Positions 1 to 5,612 of a DNA stretch of 7,851 bases are shown piece by piece. Each line of letters begins with the position of its first letter. Within the stretch, counting starts at the first letter, position 1. The stretch is taken from positions 1 through 7,851 of the forward strand of contig JASLDD010000085.1 of assembly GCA_030151725.1 (NCBI GenBank). Reading direction: 5' to 3'. The stretch is from Solirubrobacteraceae bacterium. Lineage in GTDB: Bacteria > Actinomycetota > Thermoleophilia > Solirubrobacterales > Solirubrobacteraceae. Made by a program: the position numbers and the translations under genes. The notes beneath the pieces are model-generated. The model searched no databases. It saw only the letters and a program-made list of their open reading frames with translations, and was not told where the DNA came from.

Positions 1-489
1 CTGTTCGACACGATCGGGCGCAAGCCGATGATCGCCGGCACCTACATCCTCTCGGGCACACTGCTGCTGATCACGGCCTTCCTCTTCAAGGGCAATCAGT
101 TCACCGCCGCGAGCTTCGTGATCGCGCTGATGGTCATCTTCTTCTTTGCCTCCGCCGGCGTCAGCGCCGCCTATCTGACCGTCTCGGAGATCTTCCCGCT
201 GGAGACGCGTGCGCTGTGCATCGCGGTCTTCTACGCCGTGGGCACCGGCGTCGGAGGCATCGTGGGGCCGCTGCTGTTCGCGCACCTGATCGAAAGCGGC
301 AAGCTCAGCCACGTGTTCGTCGGCTTCGCCATTGGAGCCGGGGCGATGATTCTTGGTGGGATCGCCGAGCTGCTGTTTGGCGTGAAAGCCGAGGGCCAAA
401 GCCTCGAGAACATCGCCAAGCCCCTGACAGTGGAGGACGCCGGCTCCTCCCCGACCAACCAGGGAGCGCCGGCGCCCTCCGCTGCTTAG
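1..489 (+). CDS. MFS transporter, sugar-porter-like, C-terminal part (5' end outside window)
   Basis: This is the last 162 residues of a major facilitator superfamily permease; the frame is open from base 1. The first visible residues, LFDTIGRKPM, match the conserved cytoplasmic D-x-x-GRK/R loop between transmembrane helices 8 and 9 in the sugar porter and metabolite:H+ symporter branches. Hydrophobic helices follow at about residues 11-28, 37-57, 70-92 and 100-122. The segment SEIFPLETRA, at about residues 63-72, corresponds to the E-x-FP-x-x-x-R signature after helix 10. The tail after about residue 125 is polar and rich in Pro, Ala and Ser, and should be cytoplasmic. The protein should move a small solute across the inner membrane using the proton gradient; the substrate cannot be told from this half. 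The stop (TAG, 487-489) overlaps the stop of the convergent PfpI-like gene. Confidence 0.9.
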   Translation: MFDTIGRKPMIAGTYILSGTLLLITAFLFKGNQFTAASFVIALMVIFFFASAGVSAAYLTVSEIFPLETRALCIAVFYAVGTGVGGIVGPLLFAHLIESGKLSHVFVGFAIGAGAMILGGIAELLFGVKAEGQSLENIAKPLTVEDAGSSPTNQGAPAPSAA

Positions 490-1076
490 GCGTCAGCGCC
501 GGTCGTCGCGCCCGCGCCCGCCACCTCGTGGCGACCCTCGGCGAACTCCTCGACGATCTTCGAGCAGAACGCCGGCAGATCATCGGGGTTGCGACTCGAG
601 ACGAGCCCCTCGTCGACCACGACCTCCTCGTCGACCCAGTTCCCGCCCGCGTTGCGGATGTCGGTCTGCAGGGAAGGCCACGAGGTGATCGTGCGATCGC
701 GCACCAGGTCTGCCTCCACGAGCGTCCACGGTCCATGGCAAATGACGCCCGCGGGCTTGCCGTCGGCGAAGAACGACTGCAGGAAGTCGATCGCGTCCTG
801 CTCGGTGCGCAGCTGATCCGGATTGGCCACGCCACCCGGCAGCACCACACCGTCGTAGTCGCCGGGGTCGGCCTGCGCCAATGTCTTACCGACTGTGAAC
901 TTGGAGCCCTTGTCGAGATGGTTGAACGCCTGGACCTCGCCGTCTTCGGGCGCAATCAACTCAGGGGTGCCTCCGGCCTGCTCCACGGCCTTCCACGGCT
1001 CGGTTAGCTCCACTTCCTCGATGCCCTCCTGGGCGACCAGAAAGGCGATCTTCTTTCCATCCAGCTGCGATGCCAT
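486..1076 (-). CDS. PfpI/DJ-1 family protein (class I glutamine amidotransferase-like)
   Basis: The 196-residue product covers a complete DJ-1/PfpI domain. It opens with a beta strand (KKIAFLVAQEGIEEVEL, residues 8-24) carrying the acidic residues that pair with the nucleophile in this family. The nucleophile elbow is GVICHGPW, with candidate catalytic Cys113 followed by His114. VVLPGG (residues 77-82) is the conserved glycine turn. The family includes YhbO/YfkM-type general stress proteins, reported as deglycases or chaperones, and PfpI peptidases; the exact activity here is unknown. The last 10 or so residues are a Gly/Ala/Thr tail. The start is set by a strong AGGAGG at 1083-1088, 6 nt before the ATG. 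A SigB/SigF-like promoter candidate lies upstream, which fits a stress role. The gene converges on the MFS gene and overlaps it by 4 nt. Confidence 0.93.
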   Translation of the reverse strand: MASQLDGKKIAFLVAQEGIEEVELTEPWKAVEQAGGTPELIAPEDGEVQAFNHLDKGSKFTVGKTLAQADPGDYDGVVLPGGVANPDQLRTEQDAIDFLQSFFADGKPAGVICHGPWTLVEADLVRDRTITSWPSLQTDIRNAGGNWVDEEVVVDEGLVSSRNPDDLPAFCSKIVEEFAEGRHEVAGAGATTGADA

Positions 1077-1119
1077 ACGTTTCCTCCTATAGATCTACGA
1101 ACTTGCAGTACCCCTATGC

Positions 1120-1144
1120 CTACCCACGTGAGGCGGTTGGAAAC
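1120..1144 (-). promoter_or_regulatory. SigB/SigF-like promoter candidate for the PfpI-like gene
   Basis: On the minus strand, GTTT (1144-1141) is followed after 15 nt by GGGTAG (1125-1120). The actinobacterial SigB/SigF general-stress consensus is about GTTT-N14-17-GGGTAT. A transcript would start near 1112 and give a leader of about 35 nt ending in the AGGAGG ribosome site. The match is seen directly; its use by such a sigma factor is inferred. Confidence 0.45.
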
Positions 1145-1169
1145 GACGCGGGTCCATGTCTCCGGATGG

Positions 1170-1195
1170 GTTTGCCAAAGACGCGAATCGGGCAT
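1170..1195 (+). promoter_or_regulatory. SigB/SigF-like promoter candidate for the small membrane protein gene
   Basis: GTTT (1170-1173) is separated by 16 nt from GGGCAT (1190-1195), one base away from the GGGTAT stress-sigma -10 element. Transcription would start near 1202, leaving a leader of about 50 nt that contains the hairpin at 1208-1227. It lies back to back with the candidate serving the PfpI-like gene in the same 178-bp intergenic region. Confidence 0.4.
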
Positions 1196-1207
1196 CTAAT
1201 CGGTAGG

Positions 1208-1227
1208 CCTGACGCCCTTGCGTCGGG
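1208..1227 (+). other. Leader hairpin upstream of the small membrane protein gene
   Basis: An 8-bp stem (1208-1215 with 1220-1227, one T-G pair) closes a CCTT loop. It lies between the predicted transcription start and the ribosome site GAGG (1245-1248). There is no T-run after it, so it is not a typical terminator. It could protect the 5' end of the mRNA or be neutral. Confidence 0.35.
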
Positions 1228-1254
1228 GAGTCAGCGAAGAAAACGAGGTTTCAA

Positions 1255-1428
1255 ATGGTGGCTCTCCTAGCCCTGGTCCTGATACTTGCGATATTTGGTG
1301 GACTTGGGTTCGCTGTACACCTTCTCTGGATAGTGCTGGTGATAGCTGTGCTGCTGTGGCTGATCGGCTTCTTCGTCGGAGGACTGCCCGAGGGCGGTGG
1401 CCGTCGACGCTGGTATGGCCGCTGGTAA
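1255..1428 (+). CDS. Small hydrophobic membrane protein (57 aa)
   Basis: This short gene encodes a protein that is almost entirely membrane-embedded. Residues 2-20 and 22-43 are two hydrophobic segments with a tight GGLGF turn between them, forming a hairpin with little loop. The end is short, Gly-rich and basic/aromatic (RRRWYGRW) and probably lies on the cytoplasmic face. The pattern (two helices, LIGFF before a Gly-rich, Arg/Trp-rich tail) resembles small actinobacterial proteins usually annotated only as 'hydrophobic protein'; no biochemical role is known to me. The ATG has GAGG at 1245-1248, 6 nt upstream. A SigB/SigF-like promoter candidate precedes it, and the MEDS-ATPase gene follows 57 nt downstream on the same strand. 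A role at the membrane under stress is inference. Confidence 0.8.
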   Translation: MVALLALVLILAIFGGLGFAVHLLWIVLVIAVLLWLIGFFVGGLPEGGGRRRWYGRW

Positions 1429-1435
1429 CGTCTCA

Positions 1436-1452
1436 GGGCTGTGATTCAGCCC
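1436..1452 (+). other. Intergenic hairpin between membrane protein and MEDS-ATPase genes
   Basis: GGGCTG (1436-1441) and CAGCCC (1447-1452) form a perfect 6-bp stem around a 5-nt loop, 7 nt after the stop of the 57-aa gene. No T-tract follows. It may be a weak terminator or attenuator, or an mRNA processing or stability element lowering expression of the downstream gene. Confidence 0.35.
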
Positions 1453-1485
1453 ACCCAGCAACTGCCGTCGCAACAGAGGTGAAAG

Positions 1486-2436
1486 TTGCACGAAGGTCGC
1501 TTTCGTCATGAGCTGCTCGAGTACACAAAAGGCCCTGATGGCTTCGTCGAGCAGACGCTCCCCCAGGTCTCGCGCGCCCTGGCGGCCCAGGAGCCAATCC
1601 TGGTCGCCGTGGCGAGTGAGAACGTGGCAGCGCTCAAGGAGGCCCTTGGAGACGACGCAGCGCGAGTTGTCTTTGCCGATATGCAATCGCTGGGGCGCAA
1701 CCCCGGCCGGATAATCTCGGCCTGGCGCGAGTTCCTGGCTGACACCGCCGTCAGCGGCGACGGCGCGCTGGGAATCGGAGAACCGATCTGGCCGGGCCGC
1801 AGTGCCGCGGAGCTCACAGAGTGCCACCGGCACGAGGCATTGCTCAACCTGGCATTCGACGGTGGACAGCCGTGGCACCTGCTATGTCCATATGACGTGG
1901 ACGGCCTGGACGATCAGGTAATCGAAGCCGCACAGCACTCCCACCCGTTCGTCAGCGAGGTAGGCGACGAGCGCGCGGTAGCCGACGCCCGTCGGCGCAG
2001 TAAGCCGCGGCCGTTCGAGGGAGCGCTTCCCGCTCCGCTGTCAGCTGAAGTTCACGAGCTGGAGTTCACCGCCGAGCAGCTTGCAACGCTGCGCCATTTT
2101 CTCTCACAGTGGTCCGCCCAAGAGGGGCTCCCTTCAGATGCGGCCGAGGATCTCGTGCTGGCTGTCAACGAGCTTGCGACCAACAGCATCCGCTACGGAG
2201 GCGGGAGCGGGACGATGCTCGCGTGGCGCGAGCGGGACGTATTGATGTGTGAGATCAAAGATGCCGGGCACATCGAGGATCCCCTCATCGGACGCAGCCG
2301 TCCCGCTCCCGACCAGCACACCGGGCGAGGGCTGTGGCTGGTCAATCAACTGTGCGATCTCGTGCAGATTCGATCCTCGCCCGACGGGACCGCCGTTCGC
2401 GTGCACAAGGCGCGCGCCCAGCAGACGGGCGCTTAG
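1486..2436 (+). CDS. MEDS sensory domain protein with RsbW-type HATPase domain
   Basis: The 316-residue product has two domains. Residues 5-155 are a MEDS (DcmR-type sensory) domain: it begins FRHELLEY, and contains GIGEPIWPGR (96-105), the family-typical HRHEALLNLAF (114-124) and LLCPYD (132-137). Residues 190-308 are a GHKL ATPase of the anti-sigma/RsbW class: an N box with Asn228, Glu229 and Asn233, a G1 box at Asp259-x-Gly261, and GRGLWLV (280-286) as the G2 lid. There is no dimerisation/His-phosphoacceptor domain, so it should act as a Ser/Thr protein kinase or anti-sigma factor on a STAS partner rather than as a two-component kinase. It starts at TTG 1486: an in-frame TGA at 1480-1482 excludes earlier starts, GAGGTG (1476-1481) sits just upstream, and the MEDS domain begins at once. 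Its stop overlaps the convergent gene in TTAG. Confidence 0.9.
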   Translation: MHEGRFRHELLEYTKGPDGFVEQTLPQVSRALAAQEPILVAVASENVAALKEALGDDAARVVFADMQSLGRNPGRIISAWREFLADTAVSGDGALGIGEPIWPGRSAAELTECHRHEALLNLAFDGGQPWHLLCPYDVDGLDDQVIEAAQHSHPFVSEVGDERAVADARRRSKPRPFEGALPAPLSAEVHELEFTAEQLATLRHFLSQWSAQEGLPSDAAEDLVLAVNELATNSIRYGGGSGTMLAWRERDVLMCEIKDAGHIEDPLIGRSRPAPDQHTGRGLWLVNQLCDLVQIRSSPDGTAVRVHKARAQQTGA

Positions 2437-2777
2437 CCCTTGCGAGCGTCCACGGCGCGTTTGAGCTCTGCCTTGTTCATGCTCGAGCGCCCTTCGACCC
2501 CGAGGCCCCGCGCCTCCTGGTAGAGCTGCTCGCGGGTACGTCCCCGGGGCCCGGGCTTACCCGAGCGAAGCCCACCCCGGCGCCCCGATGAGATGTCCTC
2601 GGTCGAGGTGCGCGAGCGCTGTTTCGATTCTCCGCTGCGGGCTCGCTCCTTGTTGACGGTCCGCGCAGCGATCTCCTCGGCACGACTCTCAGAGCGACCC
2701 TGTTTGCGCTCGCTGTCCTTGACGTGCTCGTACTGACGCGCACGCTTGGTTCCCTTCTTGACTCCGCGAGGCGGCAT
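2433..2777 (-). CDS. Basic small protein with Rho-N-like C-terminus ('plasmid stabilization protein' type)
   Basis: The 114-residue product is highly charged and Arg/Lys-rich. Residues 13-49 (RARQYEHVKDSE... to EIAARTVNKERARSG) and 60-71 (EDISSGRRGGLR) match a small actinobacterial family commonly annotated as 'plasmid stabilization protein', a name without good functional support. Residues 80-112 (RTREQLYQEARGLGVEGRSSMNKAELKRAV) look like a Rho-N/SAP-like helix-turn-helix module that could bind nucleic acid. There are no membrane segments or signal peptide. The open frame extends further upstream, but I chose the ATG at 2777-2775: homologs as I recall them begin here, and GGAGGTG (2791-2785) lies 7 nt before it. 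AGGAGG also touches the start codon directly. The gene has its own SigB/SigF-like promoter candidate and overlaps the MEDS-ATPase stop by 4 nt. Confidence 0.85.
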   Translation of the reverse strand: MPPRGVKKGTKRARQYEHVKDSERKQGRSESRAEEIAARTVNKERARSGESKQRSRTSTEDISSGRRGGLRSGKPGPRGRTREQLYQEARGLGVEGRSSMNKAELKRAVDARKG

Positions 2778-2826
2778 CCTCCTGCACCTCCGTGGTTCGT
2801 GGCTCGATACGATTGTGGTAGCGGAT

Positions 2827-2852
2827 CTACCCGCGCCCAACGCATGGCTAAC
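2827..2852 (-). promoter_or_regulatory. SigB/SigF-like promoter candidate for the basic small protein gene
   Basis: On the minus strand, GTTA (2852-2849) is followed after 16 nt by GGGTAG (2832-2827). Each half differs by one base from GTTT and GGGTAT. The predicted start near 2819 leaves a leader of about 40 nt ending in the ribosome site. It lies in the 183-bp divergent region before the SpoIIE phosphatase gene, where no clear promoter reading the other way was found. Confidence 0.4.
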
Positions 2853-2960
2853 GTGGCGATCTGCCCTGCTGGAGGCCACGATGCTGCGATCTTCACTGGA
2901 TGCCCACTCCTTCCACCACATCCAGCCTCTGAGTCTCAGCCCGCGTCGCGAGCGCTCCTG

Positions 2961-5234
2961 ATGTCCGACTCGCCAGCTGTCAAGGCAAAGCCGAATGCAG
3001 AGGATGGCGCGGCGGATCTGCTGGTGGAGGCAGGCGTGGCGCTCGCCGAGTCGCTCGACATGAGCACAACCCTTGGTCGGGTGGCCCGCTTGACCGTGCC
3101 GCGGCTCGCCGATCTGTGTGTGATCGATCTGCTCAACGACGAGGATGGCTCGATTCGCCAGATGGCGATTGCGGCCAGCGACGAGCGCGTGGCCGAGGAG
3201 CTGCGCAGCCTCCGCGAGCGCCAGCAGCTCGACCCCGCCGGCGAGCACCCGGTGGCCCGCGTGATCTCATCCGGTGAGCCCGAGCTGCTCGTGCACATGG
3301 CCAGCACTCACCTGCGCAGCTTCGCCGCGGGCTCAGCGCACGCGCGCTTCATGATCGCCCACGGCTACCACTCGGCCGTCGTCGCACCGCTGGTTGCACG
3401 GCGGCGAACCCTGGGTGCGCTGTCGGTGTTGAGACTCGGCGACGGCCACCCCTACGACCGGCACGACCTTAGTGTCGTATCGGAGCTCGCGCGCCGCGCG
3501 GCGCTCGCGATCGACAACGCGCGCCTCTATTCGGAGGTTCGCCGCGTCGAGCAGCGCCTCGCCGCGATCCTGGTCAACTTGGCCGAGGCGATCACGATGA
3601 GCGACGGCGAAGGCCATATCGTCTTCGCCAACCAGGCTGCCGCGGATCTCCTTGGGACGGCCGATGCCATGGAGCTCACGGGCGCGAACCTCGACGAGAT
3701 CATGGAGCGCTTCCTCGTTCTCGACGAGCATGGCCATGAGCTGGGCCCCGAGCACATGCCGCGCAGCCGACTGTTCGCGGGCGCCGAGCCGGAGCCGCTG
3801 CTCGTGCGCAACATCGTTCGCGCCACCGGCGAGGAGCGCTGGCTGATCGCTCGCCCGACTCCCATCCCCGACCCAGACACGGGCGAGTTGCAGTTCTCGG
3901 TGAACGTCTACGAGGACATAACAGGGGTCAAGCGGGTGCAGATGGCCGAAAGCTTTATGGCAGAGGCAAGCAGCGTGCTCGCCTCTTCGATGGACTACTC
4001 CGAGACGCTGCAGCAGATCGCACAGCTCGCCGTGCCCGACCTCGCCGACTGGTGCGCCGTCGACGTGCTCGGCGAAAACGGCGCGATTGAGCGCGTAGCG
4101 GTGCACCACAGCGATCCGAAGAGGCTCGAGCTGGCAGCAGCCCTCGACCGCAGCTACCGCCCCACGTTCGAGGATCGCGTGGGGGTAGCCGAGGTCATCC
4201 GCACCGGCAAGGCGCGCCTCTACGACGACATTACTCCGGAGGGACTGGCGGCCTTTGCCCACGACAGCACCCACCTGCAGATGCTGCAAGAGCTTGGAGC
4301 GAGATCGATGATCGTGGTGCCGTTGGCGGCGCCCACTACGACACTCGGAGCAATCACGCTGATCACCTCCGAATCACTGCGTCGCCTCGACGAAGCAGAC
4401 CTGTCGCTGGCCGTGCGCCTCGGGCGGCGTGCGGGCACAGCCGTGGAGAGCGCGCGCCTCTACACGGCGCGCAAGCGAATCGCCGACACCCTGCAGGCGG
4501 CCCTGCTGCCCGAGTCGCTGCCAGAGATCGAGGGCGTTGAGGTGCGTGCCCTCTATCGCGCAGCCGGTGAGCTCAACGACGTGGGCGGTGATTTCTACGA
4601 CGTGTGCGCCTACGGTCCCGGCCGCTGGCTGCTGGCGATCGGCGACGTGTGCGGCAAGGGTCCGCGTGCGGCCGGCGTGACGGCGCTTGCACGCCACACG
4701 CTGCGCGCCGCGGCGATGCTCGGGCAGACCCCCAGCGGCATCCTGCAAACGCTCCACGACGCCCTCACCCTGCAGCCGGCTGGAGCGGACATGTGCACGG
4801 CCTGCCTGGTGACGATCGAGCCACAGGGGGATCGCGCCAAGGTGAGTGTGACGCTCGGAGGCCACCCACCTCCGATCCTCGTGGGAGCCGATGGGAAAGC
4901 CACCCAGATCGGGCGCCCGGGCACGCTGCTGGGGGTGCTCGATGAGATCAAAGTCAGTGAGACCTCATGCGAGCTTGCCCAAGGCGAGACCCTGGTGCTC
5001 TACACCGACGGGGTGCCCGAGGCCGGACCGGGCGGCCGGCAGCTGGGCGAGCACGGCCTGCTCGAGGTGTGCTCGCAGGCGCCGCAGTTGAGCGTCGAAG
5101 GACTGCTCGGCCGAATCGAGCAGGAGGCTTTCGCGCACGCGGGGGCGAGCCTGCGCGACGACATCGCGCTGCTGGCTCTGCGTCTCGAAAATTCGGTCGA
5201 TGCAACTGTCTCTCAACCACCGCCAGTTGGCTAG
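2961..5234 (+). CDS. GAF-PAS-GAF-SpoIIE protein phosphatase (PP2C family, RsbU/RsbP-like)
   Basis: The 757-residue cytoplasmic protein has four domains. GAF 1 is at about residues 18-190, PAS at about 198-325, GAF 2 at about 332-502, and the SpoIIE/PPM phosphatase at about 515-742. The phosphatase keeps its metal-binding acids: Asp544 and Asp547 in VGGDFYD, Asp562 in GDVCGKG, Asp683 in YTDGVPEA, and Asp733/Asp734 in RDDIALL. It should dephosphorylate a phosphoserine STAS protein and so release a sigma factor; the STAS gene 6 nt downstream is the obvious substrate. The two GAF domains align with each other and appear to be a duplication. The start is ATG 2961, just before GAF 1; no good ribosome site precedes it. 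The frame is open back to 2724, but that part overlaps the promoter and start of the divergent gene and has no domain character. The signal sensed is unknown. Confidence 0.92.
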   Translation: MSDSPAVKAKPNAEDGAADLLVEAGVALAESLDMSTTLGRVARLTVPRLADLCVIDLLNDEDGSIRQMAIAASDERVAEELRSLRERQQLDPAGEHPVARVISSGEPELLVHMASTHLRSFAAGSAHARFMIAHGYHSAVVAPLVARRRTLGALSVLRLGDGHPYDRHDLSVVSELARRAALAIDNARLYSEVRRVEQRLAAILVNLAEAITMSDGEGHIVFANQAAADLLGTADAMELTGANLDEIMERFLVLDEHGHELGPEHMPRSRLFAGAEPEPLLVRNIVRATGEERWLIARPTPIPDPDTGELQFSVNVYEDITGVKRVQMAESFMAEASSVLASSMDYSETLQQIAQLAVPDLADWCAVDVLGENGAIERVAVHHSDPKRLELAAALDRSYRPTFEDRVGVAEVIRTGKARLYDDITPEGLAAFAHDSTHLQMLQELGARSMIVVPLAAPTTTLGAITLITSESLRRLDEADLSLAVRLGRRAGTAVESARLYTARKRIADTLQAALLPESLPEIEGVEVRALYRAAGELNDVGGDFYDVCAYGPGRWLLAIGDVCGKGPRAAGVTALARHTLRAAAMLGQTPSGILQTLHDALTLQPAGADMCTACLVTIEPQGDRAKVSVTLGGHPPPILVGADGKATQIGRPGTLLGVLDEIKVSETSCELAQGETLVLYTDGVPEAGPGGRQLGEHGLLEVCSQAPQLSVEGLLGRIEQEAFAHAGASLRDDIALLALRLENSVDATVSQPPPVG

Positions 5235-5240
5235 AATCGA

Positions 5241-5579
5241 ATGACGATGGGGGCACAGGATCACCTTCAGATTGCTGTCTCAGAGGAACAAGATCGGATC
5301 GTGCTGGCCCTTGACGGCGAACTCGACATGGCAAGCGCACCACTGCTCGAGCGCGCAGTGGAAACCGCCGAGATCGCGGCCAAGCCAACGGTGGTACTCG
5401 ACCTGCACGAGCTCGAGTTCATCGACTCCACCGGACTGCGAATCATCCTCTCCGCGCGCAAGCGCTGCACCGAGCGCGGACAGGAGCTGGCGGTCACGCA
5501 GGGCTCCGAGCAGGTTGAGCGTCTGCTGAGCGTGACGGGCATGGCCGCGCACCTGCGCACCGTCTCAGCCTCCGGCTAG
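5241..5579 (+). CDS. STAS-domain anti-anti-sigma factor (RsbV/SpoIIAA-like)
   Basis: The 112-residue protein is a single STAS domain, the usual size for the family. VVLDLHELEFIDSTGLRIIL (residues 51-70) contains the conserved D-S-T-G phosphorylation loop; Ser63 is the expected site phosphorylated by an RsbW-type kinase and dephosphorylated by a SpoIIE phosphatase. Unphosphorylated, it should bind the anti-sigma ATPase and free the sigma factor. It begins 6 nt after the phosphatase stop, so the two are almost certainly co-transcribed. No clear Shine-Dalgarno precedes ATG 5241 or the alternative ATG 5247, which suggests translational coupling. Its kinase may be the MEDS-ATPase protein about 2.8 kb upstream, but that pairing is inference. 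The gene ends beside paired palindromes that separate it from the convergent sigma factor gene. Confidence 0.93.
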   Translation: MTMGAQDHLQIAVSEEQDRIVLALDGELDMASAPLLERAVETAEIAAKPTVVLDLHELEFIDSTGLRIILSARKRCTERGQELAVTQGSEQVERLLSVTGMAAHLRTVSASG

Positions 5580-5612
5580 GCGCTGGAGCGCCCACCCCCC
5601 GCGCTAGAGCGC
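5579..5612. terminator. Twin GC-rich palindromes between convergent genes
   Basis: Two near-identical palindromes lie 21 bp apart: GCGCTGGAGCGC (5580-5591, extended by a flanking G-C pair) and GCGCTAGAGCGC (5601-5612). They differ at one base. The first begins at the last base of the STAS stop and the second contains the stop of the sigma factor gene. Each can form a 5-6 bp GC stem in either transcript. There is no T-tract. A bidirectional terminator is the simplest reading, but a protein-binding pair is possible. Confidence 0.4.

Noticed and set aside
1267..1878. A 203-codon minus-strand frame across the membrane protein and MEDS genes.
   Set aside because: It covers two well-supported plus-strand genes, has no family-like sequence and no ribosome site was seen.
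2433..2777. The basic protein as evidence for a plasmid or mobile element.
   Set aside because: Family members annotated 'plasmid stabilization' occur on ordinary chromosomes, and no replication, partition, integrase or repeat sequences are present.
2795..2821. GTTC-N17-TGGTAG as a SigB/SigF-like promoter for the SpoIIE gene.
   Set aside because: Both halves deviate from the consensus and the leader would be about 130 nt; the match is too weak to report.
2724..2960. Upstream starts for the SpoIIE phosphatase, including ATG 2844.
   Set aside because: The added residues have low complexity, and the region overlaps the start and promoter of the divergent basic protein gene.
3333..4289. A 318-codon open frame on the minus strand inside the SpoIIE phosphatase gene.
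   Set aside because: It is antisense to clear GAF and PAS coding sequence, has no recognisable domain, and long antisense frames are expected in high-GC DNA.
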